This document shows, one piece after another, positions 31,489-40,214 of a stretch of DNA of 64,000 bases. Numbering within the stretch: position 1 is the stretch's first letter; every line of letters starts with the position of its first letter. Below the pieces are notes generated by a model that saw only the letters and a list, made by a program, of their open reading frames with translations, searched no databases and was not told the origin of the DNA. The DNA lies in the NCBI GenBank assembly GCA_016931295.1, contig JAFGEZ010000004.1, forward strand, positions 98,745-162,744, in the 5' to 3' direction. The DNA is from Candidatus Krumholzibacteriota bacterium (lineage in GTDB: Bacteria > Krumholzibacteriota > Krumholzibacteriia > Krumholzibacteriales > Krumholzibacteriaceae). The position numbers and the translations under genes are program-made.

Positions 31489-34176
31489 ATGATGAACCGA
31501 CGGTTCCTGCCGGTCATCGCGGTCCTCGCCGTGCTCGTCGCGGCCTCGACCGCCTGGGCGCAGACGCCCGCCGGCACGACGATCCGCAACCAGGCCTCGG
31601 CCACGTTCGAGGACATGCTGGGGAACACCTACACGGCGACCTCGAACGAGGTTACCACGATCGTCCTGCCGGTCTTCGGCGTCTCGATCATCCCGGACGA
31701 CTCGGGGGAGACCCCGCCCGTCACGCCGGCGCTGTCGCAGACGGCCATCCCCGGCCAGACGGTCTACTTCAGTTACACGCTGACCAACACGGGTAACGAC
31801 AACGATTCGTACACGATCGAGCCGCTGCTCGACGGGGCGAACACGACGATGACCCTCGGCATCGGCGACATCACGGTCTACCACGACGCGAACGGCAACG
31901 GCGTCCTCGACGGCGGCGAGCCGGTCGTGGCGGCCGGCGGTCCGGGCCTGCTCGGCCCGATCGCGGCCGGCGCGTCGGCCAACCTGCTCGTCTCCTACCA
32001 CGTGCCGGGCGTCGCCGCGGCGGGCGAGCTCGCCTACGTCGGCGTCCAGGCCACCTCGGCCGGGGACGCGGCGCAGGTCGACACCCGCAACTACGGCCTG
32101 ACGACCGTCGTCTCCGACGCCACCCTGACCGCCGTGATGAGCGGTCTGCCGGCGAACGTCGATCCCGGCGCCACGGTGACCTACGCCATCAGCGGCGCGA
32201 ACGTCGGCAACGACGTCGCCCACGGCGTCACCGTCGCCTCGGTCGGCCTGGCCGGCGTCCTCGTGTGGGACGTCCTCCCGGTCGATCCCACCACCGGCGA
32301 TCCGCTGGCCCTTTCCGGCGCTCCCGCCGGCGCGCCCGCGGGTGGCACGGTCCTGTACCTGCCCGCCGGCAGCCCGACGGTCGGCTCGGCCGAGACGTGG
32401 GCATGGTCCGCGATCCCGGCGGCCGGCGACATCGCCATCGCCTACCTCACGAGCGGCGACATGGCGATCGGCCAGAACTACAACTTCACCTACGACCTCG
32501 TCGTGCCCCTGACGATGCCCGCGGGCATCATCAACAACAGCGGCGCGGTCGCCTTCGTCGACAACAACGCGGCGACCCCCGATCCGACGGTCGTCACGAC
32601 GAACAACACGGTGGTCAACGTGAACGTCGTCGCCGACGTGCTCGTCGGCCCGGCGGGCGTCCCCGACGCGGGAACGGCCCCCCTGTATGACGACGATACG
32701 CAGGTTGTCGCCCTCGCGTACGCCGCCACGACGGTGAGCTTCACCAACACCGTGCGCAACGACGGCAACGCGACCGACGAGATCAACATCCTGCTCGACT
32801 CGTCGAGCTTCCCCGCCGGCTACACGGTGCAGTTCTACCGTTCCGACGGCGTCACGCCGCTCGGCGACACGGGCACCGACGGGATCCCCGACGTGGGGCT
32901 CGTCAACCCCGGCGACACGCGCGACTTCATCGTCCGCGTGGCGATTCCCGGCAACGCCGCGGCCGGCGGCCCCTACGACGCGGTCGTCCGCGCCGTCTCG
33001 GCCAACGACGCGACCGTGTCGAACCTCACCACCGACGAGATCACCGCGGTGAGCGCCGCCTCCGTCGATATCGGCAACTACGACGGCGGCGCCGGCACAA
33101 ACAACGCCCCGGTGAACATGAGCACCGACCCGGGCCTGAACGTCGACTTCCCGCTCGACGTGATCAACACGGGCGGATCGGGCGACAGCTACGCCCTCTC
33201 CTCCACCGTGCCGGCCGGCTGGACGGTCGTCTGGTACCTGGACACGAACGGCAACGGCGTGCTCGATCTTCCCGAGCTCACCCCGATCGCCGCGGTCGGC
33301 CCGGTCGCCGCGGGGAGCGAGGTCAATCTCATCGCCCGCGTGGCCGTGCCCGCCGGCGAGGTTCCCGGCGTCTTCCCGACGACCTTCCGGGCCACCTCGG
33401 CGGCCAACCCGGCCGTCTTCGACGAGATCGCCAACACGGTCACCGTGAACACGGCGGCCTCGGTCGCGATCGTGCCCGACCGGAACGGCACCGCCACCGC
33501 GGGCGGAACGATCCGCTACCAGCACACCGTGACCAACACGGGCAACGTCGACGATACGTTCCTGCTGAGCGCGGCGAGCTCCAACGCGTGGAGCTACGCC
33601 TTCTTCGATCTCGCCAACAACCCGATCGCCTCCGTCGTTCTCCTGGCCGGAGCGAGCCAGGACGTCGTGGTCCAGATCTCGATCCCCGGCGGCGTCGCCA
33701 CCGGTACGGTCGAGACGGGGACCATCACCGTCACCGGCTCCGGCACCGGAGCGACCGACAACGCGCTCGACGTGACGACGATCGTCGCCGGCAACCTCGT
33801 GCTCAACAAGTCGGTGAACCCGTCCGGAGACCAGGCGCCGGGCACCGAGCTCACCTATCGGACCGACTACTCCAACGTCGGCACCGCCGACCTCACCACG
33901 ATCGTCGTGTACGACGCCATCCCCGCGTGGACGCAGTATCGCGTCGGCTCGGCCGCGGCCGGGACGCTCGCGCCCGGGATCGCCGGCATCACGATCGAGT
34001 TCTCGGACGACGGCGGCGCGACGTGGACATACGTACCGGTCGACGGCGGCGGCGGCGCCCCCGCGGGCTTCGACGCCGACCTGACCAACGTTCGCTGGAT
34101 CCTGAACGGCACCCTCGCCGGCGGTGACGGCACCGCGGACGGCGTGAGCTTCGTCGTGAGGATCGTCGCGGAATAA
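31489..34176 (+). CDS. Large secreted protein of repeated DUF11/CARDB-like domains
   Basis: This 895-residue protein has a signal peptide ending near AWA. The start of the mature chain (AGTTIRNQASATFED, then TYTATSNEVTTIVLPVFG) is a module known from 'conserved repeat domain' surface proteins and is repeated in the next gene. About seven beta-sandwich repeats follow, each with a TxxNTGN or NDGNATD strand and a 'VPAGEVPG'-type turn. The last ~110 residues (LVLNKSVNPSGDQAPGTELTYR) are a canonical DUF11. There is no sorting tail or anchor. The chosen ATG follows GGTGG by 6 bases; a second ATG is directly after it. Confidence 0.78.
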   Translation: MMNRRFLPVIAVLAVLVAASTAWAQTPAGTTIRNQASATFEDMLGNTYTATSNEVTTIVLPVFGVSIIPDDSGETPPVTPALSQTAIPGQTVYFSYTLTNTGNDNDSYTIEPLLDGANTTMTLGIGDITVYHDANGNGVLDGGEPVVAAGGPGLLGPIAAGASANLLVSYHVPGVAAAGELAYVGVQATSAGDAAQVDTRNYGLTTVVSDATLTAVMSGLPANVDPGATVTYAISGANVGNDVAHGVTVASVGLAGVLVWDVLPVDPTTGDPLALSGAPAGAPAGGTVLYLPAGSPTVGSAETWAWSAIPAAGDIAIAYLTSGDMAIGQNYNFTYDLVVPLTMPAGIINNSGAVAFVDNNAATPDPTVVTTNNTVVNVNVVADVLVGPAGVPDAGTAPLYDDDTQVVALAYAATTVSFTNTVRNDGNATDEINILLDSSSFPAGYTVQFYRSDGVTPLGDTGTDGIPDVGLVNPGDTRDFIVRVAIPGNAAAGGPYDAVVRAVSANDATVSNLTTDEITAVSAASVDIGNYDGGAGTNNAPVNMSTDPGLNVDFPLDVINTGGSGDSYALSSTVPAGWTVVWYLDTNGNGVLDLPELTPIAAVGPVAAGSEVNLIARVAVPAGEVPGVFPTTFRATSAANPAVFDEIANTVTVNTAASVAIVPDRNGTATAGGTIRYQHTVTNTGNVDDTFLLSAASSNAWSYAFFDLANNPIASVVLLAGASQDVVVQISIPGGVATGTVETGTITVTGSGTGATDNALDVTTIVAGNLVLNKSVNPSGDQAPGTELTYRTDYSNVGTADLTTIVVYDAIPAWTQYRVGSAAAGTLAPGIAGITIEFSDDGGATWTYVPVDGGGGAPAGFDADLTNVRWILNGTLAGGDGTADGVSFVVRIVAE

Positions 34177-34185
34177 CCCTCCGCA

Positions 34186-34290
34186 TGGCGTGGCGGGGCC
34201 GGCCCGGCCGGCCCCGCCGACGCCAGCAGCGGGAGGGGGATACCCGGGCGGGGGATCCTTCTCCCTTCGGTGGCGCCTCGCGCAGGCGCC
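34186..34290 (+). terminator. Strong intercistronic hairpins between two DUF11 genes
   Basis: GGCGGGGCCGG (34192-34202) and CCGGCCCCGCC (34208-34218), extended by TGGCG and CGCCA, make a long stem just after the stop. A second perfect stem GGCGCCT/AGGCGCC lies at 34272-34290. Neither has a T-run, so they may set the ratio of the two proteins by attenuation or RNA protection rather than end transcription. Confidence 0.5.
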
Positions 34291-34381
34291 GGAGAAACGG
34301 ACATGAGAGAGAGACAACCAGGCATCTGAAACGATCGACAGGATCCGGTACGGATCACGTTCTGATCGGCGAGGCGGCGCC

Positions 34382-37300
34382 GTGACGAGAGAGAGACGCA
34401 CAAGGCGGACGGTACTCGACGGGAACGCGGGGATGGCCCTCCTGCTGTTCCTGGTGGTCGCGGTCCGCCTTTTCGCGTGCCCGGCGCCCGCCGGCGCCCA
34501 GGTCGCCCCCGCCGGTGCCGTCGTCTCGAGCGCCTCCACCGCCACCTACCGCCTCGGCGAGGGGGAGCTCACCGCCCGCTCCAACGAGATCGCCTTCCAC
34601 GTGCTGCCCGTCTTCGGGCCGCTGCTTTTCCCCGACGGCACCGCCGCCGCTCCCGCCGCCACGGGGCGCGCCTTCGCCGGGGAGACCGTCTTCTTTTCCT
34701 TCACGCTGGCCAACGCGGGAAACGCCGCCGACCGCTTCGATCTCGCCGTCGACTGCGCGAGCCCCTCCGCCTTCGTCCCCGCCGCGACAGTCGTCTATCT
34801 CGACGCCGACCGGGACAGCGTCCTCGACCCCGGCGAGACCGCCGTCACCTCGATCGGACCGCTCGGCATCGGCGAGGAGGCCGCCATCCTCCTCGCGGCG
34901 ACGTTACCGGCGGGTCTCACGGGCGACGAGCGGTGCCATCTCGACCTGCGTGCCAGATCGCGTGGGGACACGAGCCTCGTCGACGCGGGAAACGTCGTCC
35001 GCATCGAGGCCCGCCGCGAGGCGCGCGTGCCGATCCTGCTCGCCGCCGACGTCGACGCCGTCCTGCCGGGGGAGGAGATCCGTTACACGATCGCCTTCGA
35101 GAACGCCGGCGAACGCGCGGCGGCTGACGTCGTCGTGGCCGACTTCATCGACTACGGCGGGATGGGGCTCGGGACCGCCATCGTGCCCGGCTCCGTCTCG
35201 GCGACCCTTCCCGGCGTCGTCGAGTATCTCGACGCCGCCGATCTCGAGTGGACCGACGTCTCGCCGGCCGCCGGCGAGGTACGGGGCGTTCGCCTGCGCC
35301 TCGAGAGCCTTTCGCCGGGGGGCGCAGGCGAGCTCGCCTTCTCCGTGCGCGTCCGCGAAAACCGTGAGCGGGGGGAGGTGCTGAACGCCGCCACGATCGA
35401 CTTCACCGGCGGCGATGCCCGCCTCTACACCCTCTCCTCGAACGAGACGGCCGTCCTCGTCGGCCCGGTGAGCGCCATTTTCGTCGGTCCCGCCGGTGAT
35501 CCCGCCGCCGAGGGCGACGCCGACCGTGTCGTCGTCTCGATGACCGGCGCGGACAGCCTCTACACCTTCCGCCACGAGATCCTGAACGACGGCAACTTCG
35601 CCGACACCCTCGTCGTCGCCCTCGCCGACTCGGCCCTCGTCCCCGCCGGCTGGGAGGTCGTCTTCGTCGACTCGGCCGGCCTGCCGCTGCCGGCCCTCTC
35701 CGCCTTCACCGCCCGCGCCGGGGTCGTTCCGCGCGGCGAGACGAGCGTCGTGGGACTCCAGCTCGCCGCCTCTCCCGAGGCCTTCCGGCGCTTCGCCGGC
35801 CGCGAGCTGGCCTTCGATGTCGAGGCGCGGTCGATCGTGCCCGACGGCTCGCGCGACCGCGTGCGCGACGTGCTCGTCAAGACGGGTTTGCCGACGGTCT
35901 CGATCGTCCAGTCGATCCGCGAGCCGACGGCGATGGCGGGCGACATCGTCTCATTCATCGTCCTCGTCGAGAACCTCACCGACGAGACGGCCGTCGACAG
36001 CGTCATCGTCGTCGAGAACCTCTCGCCGGCCCTCGGCTGGGCGGGGGGAAGCGACGAGCCCGAGCGCCGGGGGAACGTCCTGCGCTTCCGTGTCGGCCGC
36101 CTCGAGCCGGGCGAGAAGCGCGAGATCGTCTTCCGCGCGATCGTCACGGCGGGGCAGGAGCGCGACCACATCGTCTCGAACGCCTGGGCGTACGGCGTCA
36201 CCGAACTCGGCGAGCGGATCGCCGACGGCCCCGCCGCCGCCTCGGTCCGCGTCGTGGAGGGGATCTTCACCCGCCGCGGGACGATCCTCGGGTGCGTCTT
36301 CCTCGACGCCGACGCGGACGGCCGCAGAGGCGGGGAGGAGCGCGGTCTCGCCGGGGCCGCCGTCTTCATCGAGGACGGCACCCGCGCCGTCACGGACTCG
36401 GCCGGGCTCTACTCGATCCCCGGCGTGCTCGAGGGCACGCATGTCGTTCGGCTCGACCCCTCGTCGATCCCCGATTCGCTGGCCGCCGCCTCGGCCGGCT
36501 ATTTCGGGCTCGGCGAGGAGGGCGAGCTCATCCTGACTCTCGCCCCATCCGGCAGCCGCCGGGCGGATTTCCCCGTCGTCGATCCGTCGACAGAGCGCGG
36601 GGAAGCGGCCTTCGCCGCCATCGAAGGCAACGCCCAGGCGGCCGCCGGGGGCGGGGGACGGGACGCGCCGGTCGCCGACTCGACGTCGGTGGCCGGTCGC
36701 CGGACGACAGGCGCGCCCCCGGGCGGAACCGGACCGGAGTGGACGGAGACCACCGGGTTCGAGGCCCTCACGATCTCGAGCGCGCAGTTCGCGCCGGGGA
36801 GCGCCGATCTCGAGGACATCCCCCTCCGGGAGATCGCCGCGCTCGGCCTCTGGCTGCGCGAACACGACGGCTGGAGCGTGCTCGTCGAGGGGCACACCGA
36901 CAGCATCCCGATCTCGACCGCCGAGTTCCCCTCGAACTTCGTGCTCTCGGTGGGACGCGCGCGGGCCGTGGCGCAGATCCTCCTGATGAACGGCATCCCC
37001 GAGGATCGCGTGGACTTCACCGGTCACGGTCCGCGTCGGCCGGTGGCCCCGAACGACACCCCCGAGGGGCGCGCCAGCAACCGGCGCGTCGAGATCACCG
37101 CCGTGCCGCCATCCGGGTACGCGGGAGAGGATCCCGGGCTGCCGGCCATCCTCGCCGCCCCGGACACCACGACCTTCTCTCTCGCCGACGACTCGGGCGT
37201 CTGCGAGGAAATCGTCCGGCCCGACGAGGGACGGCTCTTCCACACGCGGGACGCCATCGACGTGGAGCTCTCCGCGCCCCTCACCGCCGAGGTCGATCTC

Positions 37301-40186
37301 TACGTCAACAACGTGCCGGTCGGCCGGGAGAAGATCGGGCAGAAGCGGATCGACGTCGGCACGCGGACGCTCGGGCTCGTCTACCACGACGTCAAAATCG
37401 CCCCCGGGCGGAACGACATCCTCGTGGTCGTCCGCCGGCCCGGCGCGGAGCAGACGACCTGCGTGCGGCGGGTCTGGCTCGCCGGCCGGCCCGCCGGGAT
37501 CGTGCCGGAGCGCGAGCGGATCGCCGTTCCCGCCGACGGCAAGACCGCCCCCGAGCTCGTCTTTCTCGTGATGGACGAGCACGGCCTGCCGGTACGCGAC
37601 GGGATCTTCCTCGACGTCGAGGGGCCCGGCGAGCTCGTCGCCGCCTGCGACGTCAACCCGCACCGGCCGGGGACGCAGGTGGCCACGTCGAAGGGGCGCG
37701 CCGTCGTGACGCTCCCGCCGATGCGCGGCGAGCGCCGCGAGAAGGTGCACGTCTCGCTCGACGCCCTCGAGAGCGGCTGCCGGGTGGCGTGGGAGGCGCC
37801 GCTCCGCGAGTGGTTCCTCCTCGGCTACGGCGAGGCGAGCGCGGGCTGGAGCGGTCTCGACGGCCGCATGCCGGTCAACACGGCCGAGCGCCTGCACGAC
37901 GGCCTCTTCGCCGAGGGGAAGATCGCCCTCTTCGGGCAGGGGGAGGTGCGCAGCGGGCATCTCGCCACCGTCGCCCTCGACACGCGGCCGTACCGCGAGG
38001 ACCGGCTCTTCGACACGATCGAGCCCGATCGCTACTATCCGCTCTACGGGGACGCGAGCGAGCTCGAGTACAACGCCGCCTCCAGGAGCGGCACCTACGC
38101 GCGGCTCGACCACGCGCGCTACACGGCGATGTTCGGCGATTTCAGGACGGGTCTCGGGCGCACCGAGTTCACCCGCTACCACCGCGCCTTCAACGGGCTG
38201 AGCGGCGAGGGACGCTTCGATCGCGGCCGGGTCGCCGGCTTCGTCACCCGCACCGACCAGTCGGTCCACCAGGAGGAGATCCCCGCCGACGGGACGAGCG
38301 GGTTCTACTTCCTCCGGCGCTACCCGCTCGTGGAGAACAGCGAGAAGATCCGTCTCGAGGTGCGCGATCGCTACCGGCCCGAGCGCGTCCTGCGCGTCGA
38401 CGACAAGCAGCGGCACCGAGACTACGACATCAACTACCTCGACGGGACGATCCTCTTCAAGGAGCCCCTGCGTTCGACCGACGAGGACCTGAATCCCGTG
38501 ACGATCGTCGTCTCCTACGAGTGCCGCGACGCGGAGGCGAACAACTTCATCTACGGGATGCGCGCCGAGGTGAGCCCCGCCGACAGCCTGCTCCTCGGCG
38601 TGACGGCGGTCCTCGAGGAGGAGGGGGAGGAGAACGCCTCCCTCGTCGGCTTCGACGTCGCCGGCCCGCTGCGGCCCGGCGTGCGCCTCGAGAGCGAGTA
38701 CGCGCACAGCGAGACGTTCCTCCTCGGCGGCGCCGACGCCTTCCGCGCCCGGCTGCGCGGAAACCACGCGGAGGCGATCTCCTGGGAGGCGTACTTCCGC
38801 GACATCGACGGCAACTTCTTCAACCCCTCCTTCTCCGGCGGCAAGACCGAGCTCGGTTCCCGGAAGGTCGGCGGCCGGTTCGGCCTGCGCTTCGACCGCC
38901 GCCTCTCGATCGCCGCCTCGGGGTACGAGCACCGCTTCCGCGAGCGCGACGAGCGCCGGGGATACTGGGACCTCGTCGGCCGCTGGCGGGAGGGCGGCCT
39001 CCGGGCAGACCTCGGCCTTGCCGGGGCGTCGCACGGGGAGACGGGCGAGGGGACGCACGACGCGCTGCTTTTCCGCGCCGGCGCCGGCCTCGAGCGGGGC
39101 CGCATGAAGGGCGAGCTGCAGCTCGACCAGATCGTCGCGGGCGACGAGGTGGAGGAGTATCCGAACCGCCTCCAGGCGAAACTCTCCTGGAAACTGTGGC
39201 GCGGCCTCGCCGCCGATCTCCGCCACGAGTACCGCACCGGCGGGCGGAGCGGCACGCGCCACCTGACGCAGTTCGGCCTCGAGTCGCGGATCACCGACGA
39301 TCTCAACGCCTTCAGCCGCTACCGCCTCGAGGGGGCGGCGGGCGGCGAGCGCGGGCAGGCGACGGTCGGGCTCGAGAACCGCTTCCGTCTCTCACCCGCC
39401 CTGACCGGCACCGTCTCGGCCGAGCGGCTCGCCACGGTGAGCGGCAAAGACGACGAGGATTTCCTCGCCGTCGCCACCGGCTGGGTCTGGACGCCGTCCG
39501 ACGAGGCGGTCAAGCTCAAGGGCGACTACGAGATCCGCCTCGAGGAGTCGCGGCGGAAGCATCTCCTCAACCTCGCCGCGCTCCGCCGGCTCGGCGGCGG
39601 CTGGGCCGCGCTGGCGACGGGCGACCTCTGGTACGACGACGAGAACGACGGGGCCGACCGCATCAAGGGCAAGAGCACCCTCGGGCTCTCGATGCGGGCG
39701 GGCACGAGACCCCTCGTTTTCCTCGGCCTCGTGCGAACGAACTGGGAGAAGAACAGCCCCGCCCACCCCGACGCGGTCGACCGGGTCCTCGAGACCTCGA
39801 TCGAGGCGAACTGGCGTCCCGTGCCGTGCTGGGAGATCGAGGGGAAGACGGCGGCCCGGTGGGTGGAGAACACCTTCAGGTCGTGGACGGCGAGTTCCTC
39901 CTCCTTCCTCTGGCAGGCGCACGTCGTCAGGACCTTCGGCCGGCGGTGGGACATCGGCGCCACCCTCCGCGTCGTGCACCAGGTCGAGACGGGCACCCTC
40001 CGCTGGGGCGGCGGGCTCGAGGCGGGACGGGTCCTCGCCGGGAACGTGTGGCTCGGGGCCGGGTACGATCTCGGCGGCCACCGAAACGACGACTCGCCGG
40101 ACAACGATTTCACGCGGCACGGCTTCCACGTGACGCTCAAGATGAAATTCGACGAGAAGATCATGCGGTTATTCCACGGCATGTAG
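34382..40186 (+). CDS. Giant surface protein: DUF11 repeats, SdrD-like domain, OmpA domain, C-terminal barrel region
   Basis: This is a 1,934-residue protein. Residues 1-40: signal. Residues 40-620: five or six DUF11-type domains, the first (TATYRLGEGELTARSNEIAFHVLPVFG) paralogous to the start of the previous protein. About 629-700: an SdrD B-like domain (GTILGCVFLDADADGRRGG). About 796-909: OmpA C-terminal, peptidoglycan-binding domain (LVEGHTDSIP, RARAVAQILL, ASNRRVEI). About 1146-1934: strand-rich half with YPLYGDASELEY, FGDFRTGLGRTEF and EIPADGTSGFYFLRRYPLVE, shared by very large outer-membrane proteins of this kind. It should link outer membrane and cell wall. GTG 34382 is the longest start; ATG about 34433 is an alternative. 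Confidence 0.82.
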   Translation: MTRERRTRRTVLDGNAGMALLLFLVVAVRLFACPAPAGAQVAPAGAVVSSASTATYRLGEGELTARSNEIAFHVLPVFGPLLFPDGTAAAPAATGRAFAGETVFFSFTLANAGNAADRFDLAVDCASPSAFVPAATVVYLDADRDSVLDPGETAVTSIGPLGIGEEAAILLAATLPAGLTGDERCHLDLRARSRGDTSLVDAGNVVRIEARREARVPILLAADVDAVLPGEEIRYTIAFENAGERAAADVVVADFIDYGGMGLGTAIVPGSVSATLPGVVEYLDAADLEWTDVSPAAGEVRGVRLRLESLSPGGAGELAFSVRVRENRERGEVLNAATIDFTGGDARLYTLSSNETAVLVGPVSAIFVGPAGDPAAEGDADRVVVSMTGADSLYTFRHEILNDGNFADTLVVALADSALVPAGWEVVFVDSAGLPLPALSAFTARAGVVPRGETSVVGLQLAASPEAFRRFAGRELAFDVEARSIVPDGSRDRVRDVLVKTGLPTVSIVQSIREPTAMAGDIVSFIVLVENLTDETAVDSVIVVENLSPALGWAGGSDEPERRGNVLRFRVGRLEPGEKREIVFRAIVTAGQERDHIVSNAWAYGVTELGERIADGPAAASVRVVEGIFTRRGTILGCVFLDADADGRRGGEERGLAGAAVFIEDGTRAVTDSAGLYSIPGVLEGTHVVRLDPSSIPDSLAAASAGYFGLGEEGELILTLAPSGSRRADFPVVDPSTERGEAAFAAIEGNAQAAAGGGGRDAPVADSTSVAGRRTTGAPPGGTGPEWTETTGFEALTISSAQFAPGSADLEDIPLREIAALGLWLREHDGWSVLVEGHTDSIPISTAEFPSNFVLSVGRARAVAQILLMNGIPEDRVDFTGHGPRRPVAPNDTPEGRASNRRVEITAVPPSGYAGEDPGLPAILAAPDTTTFSLADDSGVCEEIVRPDEGRLFHTRDAIDVELSAPLTAEVDLYVNNVPVGREKIGQKRIDVGTRTLGLVYHDVKIAPGRNDILVVVRRPGAEQTTCVRRVWLAGRPAGIVPERERIAVPADGKTAPELVFLVMDEHGLPVRDGIFLDVEGPGELVAACDVNPHRPGTQVATSKGRAVVTLPPMRGERREKVHVSLDALESGCRVAWEAPLREWFLLGYGEASAGWSGLDGRMPVNTAERLHDGLFAEGKIALFGQGEVRSGHLATVALDTRPYREDRLFDTIEPDRYYPLYGDASELEYNAASRSGTYARLDHARYTAMFGDFRTGLGRTEFTRYHRAFNGLSGEGRFDRGRVAGFVTRTDQSVHQEEIPADGTSGFYFLRRYPLVENSEKIRLEVRDRYRPERVLRVDDKQRHRDYDINYLDGTILFKEPLRSTDEDLNPVTIVVSYECRDAEANNFIYGMRAEVSPADSLLLGVTAVLEEEGEENASLVGFDVAGPLRPGVRLESEYAHSETFLLGGADAFRARLRGNHAEAISWEAYFRDIDGNFFNPSFSGGKTELGSRKVGGRFGLRFDRRLSIAASGYEHRFRERDERRGYWDLVGRWREGGLRADLGLAGASHGETGEGTHDALLFRAGAGLERGRMKGELQLDQIVAGDEVEEYPNRLQAKLSWKLWRGLAADLRHEYRTGGRSGTRHLTQFGLESRITDDLNAFSRYRLEGAAGGERGQATVGLENRFRLSPALTGTVSAERLATVSGKDDEDFLAVATGWVWTPSDEAVKLKGDYEIRLEESRRKHLLNLAALRRLGGGWAALATGDLWYDDENDGADRIKGKSTLGLSMRAGTRPLVFLGLVRTNWEKNSPAHPDAVDRVLETSIEANWRPVPCWEIEGKTAARWVENTFRSWTASSSSFLWQAHVVRTFGRRWDIGATLRVVHQVETGTLRWGGGLEAGRVLAGNVWLGAGYDLGGHRNDDSPDNDFTRHGFHVTLKMKFDEKIMRLFHGM

Positions 40187-40214
40187 GGTGTGCCGCGACG
40201 GAACGGGAGCGACG

